A stretch of DNA of 39,771 bases from a virus: positions 1 through 39,771 of IMG/VR virus record IMGVR_UViG_3300040808_000522. One strand, 5' to 3'. How positions within the stretch are numbered: position 1 is the first letter of the stretch; every line of letters begins with the position of its first letter. Below the pieces are notes generated by a model. The model worked only from the letters and a program-made list of their open reading frames with translations. It searched no databases and was not told the DNA's origin. Shown here in pieces: positions 23,851-31,645 of the stretch. The position numbers were made by a program, and so were the translations under genes.

Positions 23851-25559
23851 TGTGCTAACCTCGTAAAATTTTTATACTTTTCAAATTTAATTATATTCGT
23901 AAATCTATCAAATAGTATATCACCTTTGTGAGATATAATAAAAGTATTTTCGTTTGTTAATGTTTTAAGTATTTTAAAAAAGTCGTCTGTTCCTTGACCA
24001 TCTAAACTACTATCAAATATTTCGTCTAGTATTAATAGATTTGTATTTGTACTATTTTTCATTTTAGCAATAGTTCTCCATGTAAACAGTAGTGCTAAGT
24101 CTATTCTTAACTTTTCACCTTCACTAAAACTATTATAGTTAAAAGTATCTCTAAATCTACTTTTTATTGTTTCGTTAAATTCTTCATCTAAATGAAAGTT
24201 AACGAAGAAGTCCATAGATTGTAAATACTTATTAATTAAATTATTCATTATAGGTAGATACTTTTTGATAATATTAGCCTTAACACCTGTGTCATTTAAT
24301 ATTTCTCTAGCAATATCAATATATTTCTTTTCTTCTACAGCCTTTTGTTTTTCTACATTAACATCTTTTAGGTCTTCCTGTATTTTTTCTAATTCTTTTT
24401 GAATAACATTTGTATTAGTATCGTCATTTTCTAGTTTAGCAATTTCGTTATCTAGTCTATTTGAGTGTCTATTGATTTCTGAAATAGAGGTATTAATTTT
24501 TGCAACAGATATATCTAACTCATTAAGTTTTTTTTCTACTGCTTTGTATTCGTTAATTTTTTCGTTTGTTTTACCCATCTCAGCTGTCAGTTGAGTTAGT
24601 CCTTGTTCTAATTCCAATATTTTGTTTGCTTCACTATTGATTTTGTTTAGTTTAAATTGTTCATCAATTGGTTGTGTACAAGTAGGACAGTTGTCATTGT
24701 TTTGAAAAAATGATAATGTTTTTTTATGTGATGATAAATTGGTTTCTATCTTTGATTCTAGTTTATTAAGTTCATTTGATTTTCTTGTATATTTTTCAGC
24801 ACCCCATACTTCCGCTTTTGTGGATATAATTTTTTCATTTAATAATTGTAGCTTTTGATTATACTCATAGTTGCTTTGTTCATTTTCTTTTAGTTGTTGT
24901 TTTCTATTTTCTATGTCTGTGGTATCTCTATTTTTTATTTCATCAAAATGTTTCTTTTGTAACTCATATTTTTCAGTCATTAAATCATATCTATGTTTTA
25001 CGTCAATAACCGATTTGTTCAATTCGCCTTGTTTTTGTCTTAACAGTAGGTCCATGTGACTAAAAACTCGTATGTCTAATATTTCCTCTACAACTTCTCG
25101 TCTGTATCTGGCACGTAAATGCATAAATGGCTCATATGAAGTAGAGCCTAGTATAACAACTTGACAAAAGGCACGATAATTACATTTTAAAATATTTTGT
25201 TCTAATGTGTTTTGATAATCTACGTTAGAAGCATCCTGGTTTAACATTACGTCATTACAATAAATTTCAAATTTGTTTGGTTTAATACCTCTTACAATTC
25301 TGTATTTTTTGTTAGCAGTTTCAAACTCACATTCTACTTCACAATCATTTGAATTAATTGTATTAACCAATTGTTCTTTTTTAATATCTCTAAAAGCACG
25401 ATTAAATAAAGCAAAACACAATGCGTCAAGCATTGTTGATTTACCTGCACCGTTTGTTCCTATGATAAGTGTTGATGGTGATTTTGCTAGGTCAACTTCT
25501 AAAAACTGATTACCTGTAGATAGAAAATTACGCCATCTTAATTTTTTAAAATATATCAT
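23847..25559 (-). CDS. 46: Recombination endonuclease subunit gp46 (SbcC/Rad50-like)
   Basis: A 570-residue SMC-type ATPase (T4 gp46 560). Walker A is GTNGAGKST at 34-42; two long coiled-coil arms surround a zinc hook CPTC at 291-294; the ABC signature FSEGEKLRIDL and Walker B LLILDEIFDSS lie in the last 100 residues. It partners gp47 to resect DNA ends for recombination-dependent replication and host-DNA breakdown. The ATG overlaps the gp47 stop. Confidence 0.96.
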   Translation of the reverse strand: MIYFKKLRWRNFLSTGNQFLEVDLAKSPSTLIIGTNGAGKSTMLDALCFALFNRAFRDIKKEQLVNTINSNDCEVECEFETANKKYRIVRGIKPNKFEIYCNDVMLNQDASNVDYQNTLEQNILKCNYRAFCQVVILGSTSYEPFMHLRARYRREVVEEILDIRVFSHMDLLLRQKQGELNKSVIDVKHRYDLMTEKYELQKKHFDEIKNRDTTDIENRKQQLKENEQSNYEYNQKLQLLNEKIISTKAEVWGAEKYTRKSNELNKLESKIETNLSSHKKTLSFFQNNDNCPTCTQPIDEQFKLNKINSEANKILELEQGLTQLTAEMGKTNEKINEYKAVEKKLNELDISVAKINTSISEINRHSNRLDNEIAKLENDDTNTNVIQKELEKIQEDLKDVNVEKQKAVEEKKYIDIAREILNDTGVKANIIKKYLPIMNNLINKYLQSMDFFVNFHLDEEFNETIKSRFRDTFNYNSFSEGEKLRIDLALLFTWRTIAKMKNSTNTNLLILDEIFDSSLDGQGTDDFFKILKTLTNENTFIISHKGDILFDRFTNIIKFEKYKNFTRLAQ

Positions 25560-26623
25560 ACCTTATTATCACTAGCCTCAATGTAAATTGATTTTAAATA
25601 TTCTTTTAGTTTAGTTTTACTCACATCTGTTTCTAATTGATCAACATAGTTATTTAGGAATGTAACTGTATCTTCGCCCATTTCTAATATATCTTCTCTT
25701 ACACTAGCTTTAATATCTGAATAATCTTCTACAATATTTAAGTCATGTACTGTTATCTCATTATACAATCTTTCTACGAATTTGTCAAATACCTCGTTAT
25801 CGGTCTTGTTTAATACAATTAATTTAACAAAGTGGTTGTGATATTCTTTTATATCATAATTTTTATAGTCTTTCTTTTTATCATCATAAATTATTTTTTT
25901 GTGTATGGTAAGTGGATTACGTACTCTAGTTATTTCTCTAGTTTCTGTATCAAAGATATGAAATCCTTTAGGGTCTTGGTAGTCAGACCATGTCATCTCA
26001 TATTGAGCACCGTTGTAGTGTATTTGGCCATCATCTGTATGTTTATGAAAGTGGCCTGATATAACTCTATCAAATCTATTAAAATCTGATTTTGCTAAAC
26101 CGTGTTCATTAATTACACCATTTTGCATTTCAATACCTTTGATTTCTAAATGACCAAAACATAAATCTGCTTTGGCTGTTTTTAACATTTCCATAGAGTG
26201 TTCATAGTTGTCATCACAAATCCAAGGCACAAATAAAATAGATGTACCATCAAAATCTACAACAGTTGACTTTGTATATATCCATGGCTCATGTCTTTTA
26301 TCAAATGATGAATATAAATTTTCTATAGCATTTACGTCATTTGTATTTTTAAAGTATGTATCGTGGTTCCCTATAATAATATGTGTATCAATTTGTTCTT
26401 CATATAGTCTATCCCAAAATTGTTTTCTAAAAACAGAAGCGGTTTGAAAGTTAATAAACTTCCTTCTATCAACAACATCGCCCAGGTGAACCAATGTTTT
26501 TACATTGTGTTCTTGTAAGTAGGGAAAAAAGATTTCATTATAAAATCTTAATTGATATTCTCTAAATGCTTGAGAGTCATTTCTCACGCCAAAATGGGTA
26601 TCATTCAATAGGGCAATCTTCAT
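25556..26623 (-). CDS. 47: Recombination nuclease subunit gp47 (SbcD/Mre11-like)
   Basis: A 355-residue calcineurin-like phosphoesterase (T4 339). The metal motifs are NDTHFGV at 7-13, HLGDVVDRR at 46-54, GNHD at 85-88, and further down GHLEIKG and SGHFHKH. With gp46 it forms the nuclease complex. The start overlaps the gp55 stop (TAATG), so sigma factor and nuclease subunits share one transcript. Confidence 0.96.
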   Translation of the reverse strand: MKIALLNDTHFGVRNDSQAFREYQLRFYNEIFFPYLQEHNVKTLVHLGDVVDRRKFINFQTASVFRKQFWDRLYEEQIDTHIIIGNHDTYFKNTNDVNAIENLYSSFDKRHEPWIYTKSTVVDFDGTSILFVPWICDDNYEHSMEMLKTAKADLCFGHLEIKGIEMQNGVINEHGLAKSDFNRFDRVISGHFHKHTDDGQIHYNGAQYEMTWSDYQDPKGFHIFDTETREITRVRNPLTIHKKIIYDDKKKDYKNYDIKEYHNHFVKLIVLNKTDNEVFDKFVERLYNEITVHDLNIVEDYSDIKASVREDILEMGEDTVTFLNNYVDQLETDVSKTKLKEYLKSIYIEASDNKV

Positions 26624-27174
26624 TATATATCTAATACGCTAGTATAGGTTCTTTTTTTTCTTTTCTTAATTCTTATCTCACTAGCTGTTGGTTGTTCCTC
26701 AGTTGATGGTTTATTTTTTCTTAAAAATTCTAAAAACTGATTCTTATAATCATTTTGTGTATCACCAGGTAGTACAGAAAATTCATCTATGTTGCCTTGT
26801 TCAATCATTCTATACTTAATGTTTGTTTGTTTCTTTTCTTTTTGTATTCTTCTAATAAAGGCATAGTAAATGATTTGTGTAAAATAAGCAAATGGATTAT
26901 TTGACTTTTTAGGATTAAAGTTTTTAAGATATTGTAAACAGTTTTCTATACCATCAGAAATCATATCATCTCTAAAGGTATAGTTAATAAAATTAGGTCT
27001 ATAAGATAAGTGATTTGCAATCTTTAAAAAACATTCACCAATATAATTTGTAACTGGTGGTGTTTTTCTATTTCTTTTTTCTGCCTTATCACACTTATCC
27101 TTATACTCTATCATCGCCTGTAGAAACTTTTTGTTATCTACATAATGTGCTGATCTTTTTCTAGTTTTAGTCAT
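26623..27174 (-). CDS. 55: Late sigma factor gp55
   Basis: A 183-residue highly diverged sigma factor (T4 185) that directs host RNA polymerase to TATAAATA late promoters. The family region includes RPNFINYTFRDDMISDGIEN and NCLQYLKNFNPKKSNNPFAYF, corresponding to sigma region 2, and a C-terminal basic tail KKRKKRTYTSVLDI where T4 gp55 binds the clamp. Exact TATAAATA boxes occur upstream of five genes in this window. It has its own sigma70 promoter (27181-27209). Confidence 0.95.
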   Translation of the reverse strand: MTKTRKRSAHYVDNKKFLQAMIEYKDKCDKAEKRNRKTPPVTNYIGECFLKIANHLSYRPNFINYTFRDDMISDGIENCLQYLKNFNPKKSNNPFAYFTQIIYYAFIRRIQKEKKQTNIKYRMIEQGNIDEFSVLPGDTQNDYKNQFLEFLRKNKPSTEEQPTASEIRIKKRKKRTYTSVLDI

Positions 27175-27180
27175 AATTAT

Positions 27181-27209
27181 ATAATACTATATTTTGTTGT
27201 TTTTGTCAA
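27181..27209 (-). promoter_or_regulatory. Sigma70-type promoter for gene 55
   Basis: On the minus strand TTGACA (27209-27204), a 17-base spacer and TATTAT (27186-27181). The gp55 ATG is seven bases after the -10, so the leader is almost absent. Confidence 0.7.
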
Positions 27210-27886
27210 TGGTCCACGGTACCAAAAGTTCTATATTTGAACCCTATTGTATAAGTTTTAGAGGAGTGCCAATCTTTTGTTTTAAATGTTTCGTAAATAA
27301 CTCCAGAGTTAAATGTGTTTGAGCATATCAAAACAACCTCAATATTTTCGTGTTTTGTTGCAATACTATCAATTAAACCTTTCCACCAATCAGGTGATCT
27401 AACTGTTATATGAGCATTCTCACCATTTGGTAGTAATGCAGCTGCTTTATAACACGCAACATTTATGATTAATATTTTATTTGCAAGTGAAAAAAGTTCA
27501 TCTACAACATTTGTTACATCTGCTAAAAAGATATGTTCTAACACATCTATACAAACAACACAATCAGATTTCACTTTATTGTTTAAATTTCTTGCTGGTT
27601 CAAATACAGCTACTTTATCTATATTAAAAAATTGTTTTGCAGACTCTCCAGTTGTAGGTTCAAAATTAAGTTTATTCCAATTTGATCCACCTCCACCATA
27701 GTCTAATAAACTGTTAATTTCTATATTGTTTATCTTCTTTTTTATTATTTTTCTAAACTTTCTTATTTCAAAATTATCAAAGGCATTCTCAACTCTATTT
27801 CCGTCGGTTTTATTATAACCTTTTTTAGCCATATGTTCATATAGTTTGATTAGTTTTTTCCCGTGTGTTGATAGTTCTAACCTCAT
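27206..27886 (-). CDS. Class I SAM-dependent methyltransferase-like protein
   Basis: A 226-residue protein with a Rossmann methyltransferase core: SLLDYGGGGSNWNKL (motif I) near residue 60, AVFEPA (acidic strand end, motif II), and VVCIDVLEHIFLADV near residue 110 (motif IV-like, as in Methyltransf_23-type small-molecule enzymes). The C-terminal part is Tyr/Thr-rich. I choose ATG 27886 because it overlaps the upstream stop (ATGA); a TTG three codons earlier is less likely. The substrate is unknown; a metabolite, lipid or sugar is more likely than DNA, since no xPPY motif exists. Confidence 0.75.
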   Translation of the reverse strand: MRLELSTHGKKLIKLYEHMAKKGYNKTDGNRVENAFDNFEIRKFRKIIKKKINNIEINSLLDYGGGGSNWNKLNFEPTTGESAKQFFNIDKVAVFEPARNLNNKVKSDCVVCIDVLEHIFLADVTNVVDELFSLANKILIINVACYKAAALLPNGENAHITVRSPDWWKGLIDSIATKHENIEVVLICSNTFNSGVIYETFKTKDWHSSKTYTIGFKYRTFGTVDH

Positions 27887-28128
27887 ATTAACCAATTGTA
27901 AATAGCTCTTAATGCAAGTAATAGATACATAAGTTCCATGAGTGCTCTAGGTGTGTCTTTATCTTTTATACCCATGTATATCCAGATACTACAAGATACT
28001 GTTGCAATTGCCCATCCCATCCATTGTGTAACAGGATTTGCATTTGAAAGTATGTAGGCGCCTATCATAGCGAGTATAAACCCTACCCATCTCATTCCAT
28101 CTAATCTTTTGTAAAATCTAATTTTCAT
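27883..28128 (-). CDS. Small membrane protein, 81 aa
   Basis: An 81-residue protein with a short basic N-terminus (MKIRFYKRLDGMRW) followed by three hydrophobic helices: VGFILAMIGAYILSN, WMGWAIATVSCSIWIYMGI and LMELMYLLLALRAIYNWLI. It would sit in the inner membrane. Many unrelated phages and cyanophages carry similar tiny membrane proteins of unknown use. The start at 28128 lacks a clear ribosome site. A plus-strand promoter lies just upstream, pointing away from it (28135-28163). Confidence 0.7.
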   Translation of the reverse strand: MKIRFYKRLDGMRWVGFILAMIGAYILSNANPVTQWMGWAIATVSCSIWIYMGIKDKDTPRALMELMYLLLALRAIYNWLI

Positions 28129-28134
28129 AGTCGC

Positions 28135-28163
28135 TTGACATAATTTAATTTCATTGTTATAAT
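28135..28163 (+). promoter_or_regulatory. Perfect sigma70 promoter on the opposite strand
   Basis: TTGACA (28135-28140), a 17-base spacer and TATAAT (28158-28163), both perfect, with the CGC prefix seen in the other phage promoters. It is the only strong plus-strand promoter I found. Its transcript would begin near 28170, carry the hairpin-forming stretch around ACCC-ATGT-GGGT (28164-28175) at its very start, and run antisense into the LSm-like gene. Confidence 0.75.
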
Positions 28164-28202
28164 ACCCATGTGGGTTGTTACCGAGAAGACCTAGCTACCT
28201 CA

Positions 28203-28676
28203 CTAGTGAATCTTTTTACTTGGCATATTTAGTAGTTCGCTAACTTCTTTAACATCATTCTTATCTATATCTTTCTCATAAGGATCGGAATTGGATAATT
28301 CATCCATTTCGTCATCTGTCATATTTCTTTCTATAAAACCAGGCAACTGTTGTTTAGCATTTTTCAATGCAACTGTAAGATCACTATATCTTTTAGTAAA
28401 TGATGGAGTGGCATTTGCTATGGTTATAATTTTATCAATAGGAATTGTTATTATTTTTTCATCTGTAAAACCAACCCAGCGAACCAAAGCTATATAGTCC
28501 GATATGCCTTGTTCGGTAATTCTAGGAACATATTTAATTAACATGGGTTCCTGCAATCTTAATAGCTTTGAGTTTTCAGGCAGTTGATTTTTATGTAAAG
28601 GAAATCTACAACAGATTTCTTCTCCAGAAACCAATCTGATTATCTTAACTGACTTTGTATCAATACGATTAATCAT
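28203..28676 (-). CDS. LSm-like small phage protein (paralogue 2)
   Basis: A 157-residue protein whose N-terminal 95 residues look like the Sm/LSm-like domain of the 98-residue protein at 11493: VKIIRLVSGEEICCRFP, then LQEPMLIKYVPRITEQ and IITIPIDKIITIANATPSF. The C-terminal 60 residues are acidic and helical (MTDDEMDELSNSDPYEKDI; DVKEVSELLNMPSKK). It follows the small methyltransferase and ends at 28203. Nucleic-acid binding is plausible by fold only. An antisense transcript may start from the promoter at 28135 on the other strand. Confidence 0.7.
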   Translation of the reverse strand: MINRIDTKSVKIIRLVSGEEICCRFPLHKNQLPENSKLLRLQEPMLIKYVPRITEQGISDYIALVRWVGFTDEKIITIPIDKIITIANATPSFTKRYSDLTVALKNAKQQLPGFIERNMTDDEMDELSNSDPYEKDIDKNDVKEVSELLNMPSKKIH

Positions 28677-28680
28677 ATAA

Positions 28681-29160
28681 CTATTTATCTTTATTTAAGT
28701 CTAGTATAGCACAATGAGAACCACCAGTGCGTTGCGTTATGTTATAGTTTTCTAAAGCAGCTTCTTTAAAACACTTCATATTATATTCACCTTTATTTTC
28801 ATTTTTATTTTTATTACCTGGAAGATAATCGTGGAAAGCGACACTAAAGTTATCTGTTGTTCTTTTTAATATTTCTTCACAATCACCTAAGCCAATAGAA
28901 GCATCAATAAAAACAAAATCATACAATAAGTTATATTGCATATGTGGATTAAACCAAAAGTCTTTACTTTCCATTATGTGTCTTTTTGCATACTTTAGGC
29001 CTTTATATTTAAATATATCATTTCGATCTATGGTCATTATAAGAGAACCGTTTGTTGAAAGAGCCGCTGTGCTTTTTCCTGTACCTGTACCTATCTCCAA
29101 AATACTTCTAGCATTTCTACTTTCGTAAACCAAAAACATAAAATCTTCGTCTGAAATCAT
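28681..29160 (-). CDS. Class I methyltransferase-like protein, 159 aa
   Basis: A compact 159-residue Rossmann protein. ILEIGTGTGKSTAAL (residues 20-34) is a textbook SAM-binding motif I, IMTIDRND a motif II, FVFIDASIGLGD a motif IV-like strand and SVAFHDYLPG a following loop with a possible metal-binding His-Asp, as in Methyltransf_24 or catechol O-methyltransferase-like enzymes. The start overlaps the stop of uvsW (ATGA). The acceptor is unknown. Confidence 0.75.
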   Translation of the reverse strand: MISDEDFMFLVYESRNARSILEIGTGTGKSTAALSTNGSLIMTIDRNDIFKYKGLKYAKRHIMESKDFWFNPHMQYNLLYDFVFIDASIGLGDCEEILKRTTDNFSVAFHDYLPGNKNKNENKGEYNMKCFKEAALENYNITQRTGGSHCAILDLNKDK

Positions 29161-30620
29161 TTTAAATCTACCGTATGTATTTCATAGTTAAAGTTTTCTC
29201 TATTATAGATATTCACTCTTTCCTGAAAATGAGTTAAGGTAAAGTTTTTTTTATCTTTATATGTTAGGTCGTCTGAAATATCATAGACTGTAGCAGACTG
29301 TTTTTTATCACCAACTCTTAGGCCACGGCCAATACTTTGTAATACTCTTATAGGGCTTTTACTAGGGCTACTAAAAATAATGTTGTGTAAATTACGAATA
29401 TTGATACCAGTGCTGAACGTCCCGAAAGAAGCGACAATAATTGCGTTGTCCGACTTTTCTGTAATGGCTCTAATTTTTTCTCTATCATCTGTTTCTGTTC
29501 CACCATAAACAAAAAACACTTTTCGTTTAGGGTCTGATTTTTCTTTAATTATATTATATAAAATTTCACCATGTTTTTCTACTAATTGAAACAAACACAA
29601 AGTATTGCCGTTTAGTGCCAGGGTTAGATTTCGTATGTATTTATTACGAGCTTTATTTTGAGTGAGATATTCCAATTCTTCAAAGTACTTTACACCGTAA
29701 ACCTTTTTAGATTCTTCTTCTGGATATTTTAAATTCAAACAAACTACTTTTAAATTTGCTAGTTGTTTTTTATCTATTAATTGTTTTGTTGATACCACTC
29801 TATTAACTATACCAAATAGTCCTGTCAATACTAACTTATTAGTTTTACTATCATCCAGTGTTCCTGTAAGACCTATTCGATATTTACAATCTGTTAGTTT
29901 AGTCATTATCTTTGTTAATGATACGGCCTTGAACAGGTGAGCTTCATCACCTATAACTGCACCATAGTCTTCAAAAAACTTTTTAGGCATTTTGTATAAT
30001 GATTGCCACGTAGATATAACTATACGTTTATCATCATCAATATCATAACCGTGATATTTTCTACTAACATTTGTTTCTGAATCAAAACCATAATCTTTAA
30101 AATCTTTATATAATTGCTCTACTAGTGATGTTGTAGGAACAATAATTAATATCTTGTTGTTTATCATATTCATATAGTGTCTAACCAGCATGTATATAAT
30201 AAGTGATTTACCAGAGGCAGTGGGTGATAAAATCAACCCTCGTTCACACTCTAAAGCAAATTTATATGCTTCTATTTGATAATCTCTAGGTTTGATAGAC
30301 AGATCATACTCCTCAATCATACCCTCTATATCGGCGGCTGAGACGTTGCTACGTGTTAAAATATCACTAGATTCAACTATATGAACATCTTTCTTTTTAC
30401 ACCAATCTTTTAAATATGGGTACAGTCCTACATACATTTGACCTGTAGCATATGAATATAATCTTATTTTACCATCCCAGACTCTATTACGAAACTGTGG
30501 TGTAAACTTATAACCAGGAACTTCAAACGAGAAGTAATCAGAAAGTTCTCTACGAATAGAGGCGTCAGCATCTATACGAATATATACGTCATTTATTTTA
30601 TCTACTATTATATTTTGCAT
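29157..30620 (-). CDS. uvsW: UvsW helicase
   Basis: A 487-residue SF2 helicase (T4 UvsW 503). The N-terminal DNA-binding domain (1-110) precedes motif I SPTASGKSL at 132-140, motif II GDEAH near 225, motif III LTGTLDDS, and motif VI QSIGRGLRVGDK near residue 440. In T4, UvsW unwinds R-loops and branched DNA, turning off origin replication and favouring recombination-dependent replication. It is in one transcript with UvsY and the oxygenase upstream. Confidence 0.95.
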   Translation of the reverse strand: MQNIIVDKINDVYIRIDADASIRRELSDYFSFEVPGYKFTPQFRNRVWDGKIRLYSYATGQMYVGLYPYLKDWCKKKDVHIVESSDILTRSNVSAADIEGMIEEYDLSIKPRDYQIEAYKFALECERGLILSPTASGKSLIIYMLVRHYMNMINNKILIIVPTTSLVEQLYKDFKDYGFDSETNVSRKYHGYDIDDDKRIVISTWQSLYKMPKKFFEDYGAVIGDEAHLFKAVSLTKIMTKLTDCKYRIGLTGTLDDSKTNKLVLTGLFGIVNRVVSTKQLIDKKQLANLKVVCLNLKYPEEESKKVYGVKYFEELEYLTQNKARNKYIRNLTLALNGNTLCLFQLVEKHGEILYNIIKEKSDPKRKVFFVYGGTETDDREKIRAITEKSDNAIIVASFGTFSTGINIRNLHNIIFSSPSKSPIRVLQSIGRGLRVGDKKQSATVYDISDDLTYKDKKNFTLTHFQERVNIYNRENFNYEIHTVDLK

Positions 30621-30621
30621 A

Positions 30622-31173
30622 TTAACTAAAAGGCTTACCTACAATCCAACCAACCAAAGACTTTCTTATTCCTTTGATAATAGGGTTGACTTTGTGCCAA
30701 ATGAAACTTGGAAAAACTATCATAGTTCCTATTTGATTATTGTTTAATTTTATGTGTTTGTTTTGTCCTTGTTTAGGATTAGGCGTACATATTTCAAACT
30801 CTCCACCTGTATATTCATCATTTAGTAACAACGTAAAACTTAATTTTCGTATAAGACCATTTGAGTATGGTTTATTATGTGTATCAATATGCCAATCGTA
30901 AAAGTCATCTTCTTTATAAACCGTATATTGAAATGGCTCATATTCTGTTAGTTTGTAGTTCCAAACTTTATTACAACCTTCAATCGTATTTGATACTATA
31001 TCTTCAATACTCTTATCTTTTATCCAAGATATAATTGACTTTCGATTATTTTGATTTCCTTCTTGTATTTTGGCATTATCTAATTTTTGTTGTTCTCCTA
31101 TTGTAATTATTTTATTACAATCACTCTTTGAAATAACGGACTGATAAACCTTGTATGGTTCAGTAGTAAACAT
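30622..31173 (-). CDS. 2-oxoglutarate/Fe(II)-dependent oxygenase, second copy
   Basis: A 183-residue prolyl 4-hydroxylase-like enzyme. The iron triad is His95-x-Asp97 (DWHIDTH) and His160 (SFIWHKVNP), with Arg170 for 2-oxoglutarate binding. Core blocks are KLSFTLLLNDEYTGGEFEI and GTMIVFPSF. It differs substantially from the copy at 4800-5366, so the two probably have different substrates. It sits between uvsY and uvsW with single-base gaps, as in several cyanophage-like genomes. A role in DNA or protein modification is inferred. Confidence 0.9.
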   Translation of the reverse strand: MFTTEPYKVYQSVISKSDCNKIITIGEQQKLDNAKIQEGNQNNRKSIISWIKDKSIEDIVSNTIEGCNKVWNYKLTEYEPFQYTVYKEDDFYDWHIDTHNKPYSNGLIRKLSFTLLLNDEYTGGEFEICTPNPKQGQNKHIKLNNNQIGTMIVFPSFIWHKVNPIIKGIRKSLVGWIVGKPFS

Positions 31174-31174
31174 T

Positions 31175-31603
31175 TTAAATAATACCAGAAGTAAATTTCT
31201 TCCAATCTATAGCGTTTTTGATTTGAAATGTACGATTTGTAATAATACGAATAGTTTTATCCAGATAATCAACCACACTTTGTACGTAAGTTACTTTTTG
31301 TTCCAACTTAATTAAATCGTCATCTGACTTGATATACTTTTCAACATCTGGTTTAAGTAACTTTATGTTGAAAGGTTTTTCTTGGTAGACCGATGGGTCT
31401 GCTTTACCAGTATAGTACTCCCATTTATCCCGTAACAATTTATCTCTATCTTGTTCAGCCTTTTTTAGTATATTGACATATTGATTATGAAATTTACAAT
31501 ATTTGTTGTGTAGTTGTGGTGTTTTTAATGATTCTAAATCGAGTTCAGTATCATTTAATTTTAGGTCTTTTTCGGCTAATGCCTGCAATTCATCAAAGGT
31601 CAT
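31175..31603 (-). CDS. uvsY: UvsY recombination mediator
   Basis: A 142-residue helical protein (T4 137) that loads UvsX onto gp32-coated single-stranded DNA. Family features are the opening MTFDELQALAEKDLKLND, LKTPQLHNKYCKFHNQYVN, RDKWEYYTGKADPSVYQEKP and the C-terminal coiled segment YVQSVVDYLDKTIRIITNRT. The start follows GGAG and a promoter with an operator-like palindrome lies 10-38 bases upstream. Confidence 0.95.
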   Translation of the reverse strand: MTFDELQALAEKDLKLNDTELDLESLKTPQLHNKYCKFHNQYVNILKKAEQDRDKLLRDKWEYYTGKADPSVYQEKPFNIKLLKPDVEKYIKSDDDLIKLEQKVTYVQSVVDYLDKTIRIITNRTFQIKNAIDWKKFTSGII

Positions 31604-31612
31604 AATATCTCC

Positions 31613-31641
31613 ATTATATCAGTTATTGACTATTTAGTCAA
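31613..31641 (-). promoter_or_regulatory. Sigma70-type promoter for uvsY with palindrome
   Basis: On the minus strand TTGACT (31641-31636), a 17-base spacer and TATAAT (31618-31613). The perfect inverted repeat ATTGACTA-AA-TAGTCAAT (31625-31642) covers the -35 and the start of the spacer, where a repressor or activator dimer could bind. Confidence 0.8.
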
Positions 31642-31645
31642 TGGT

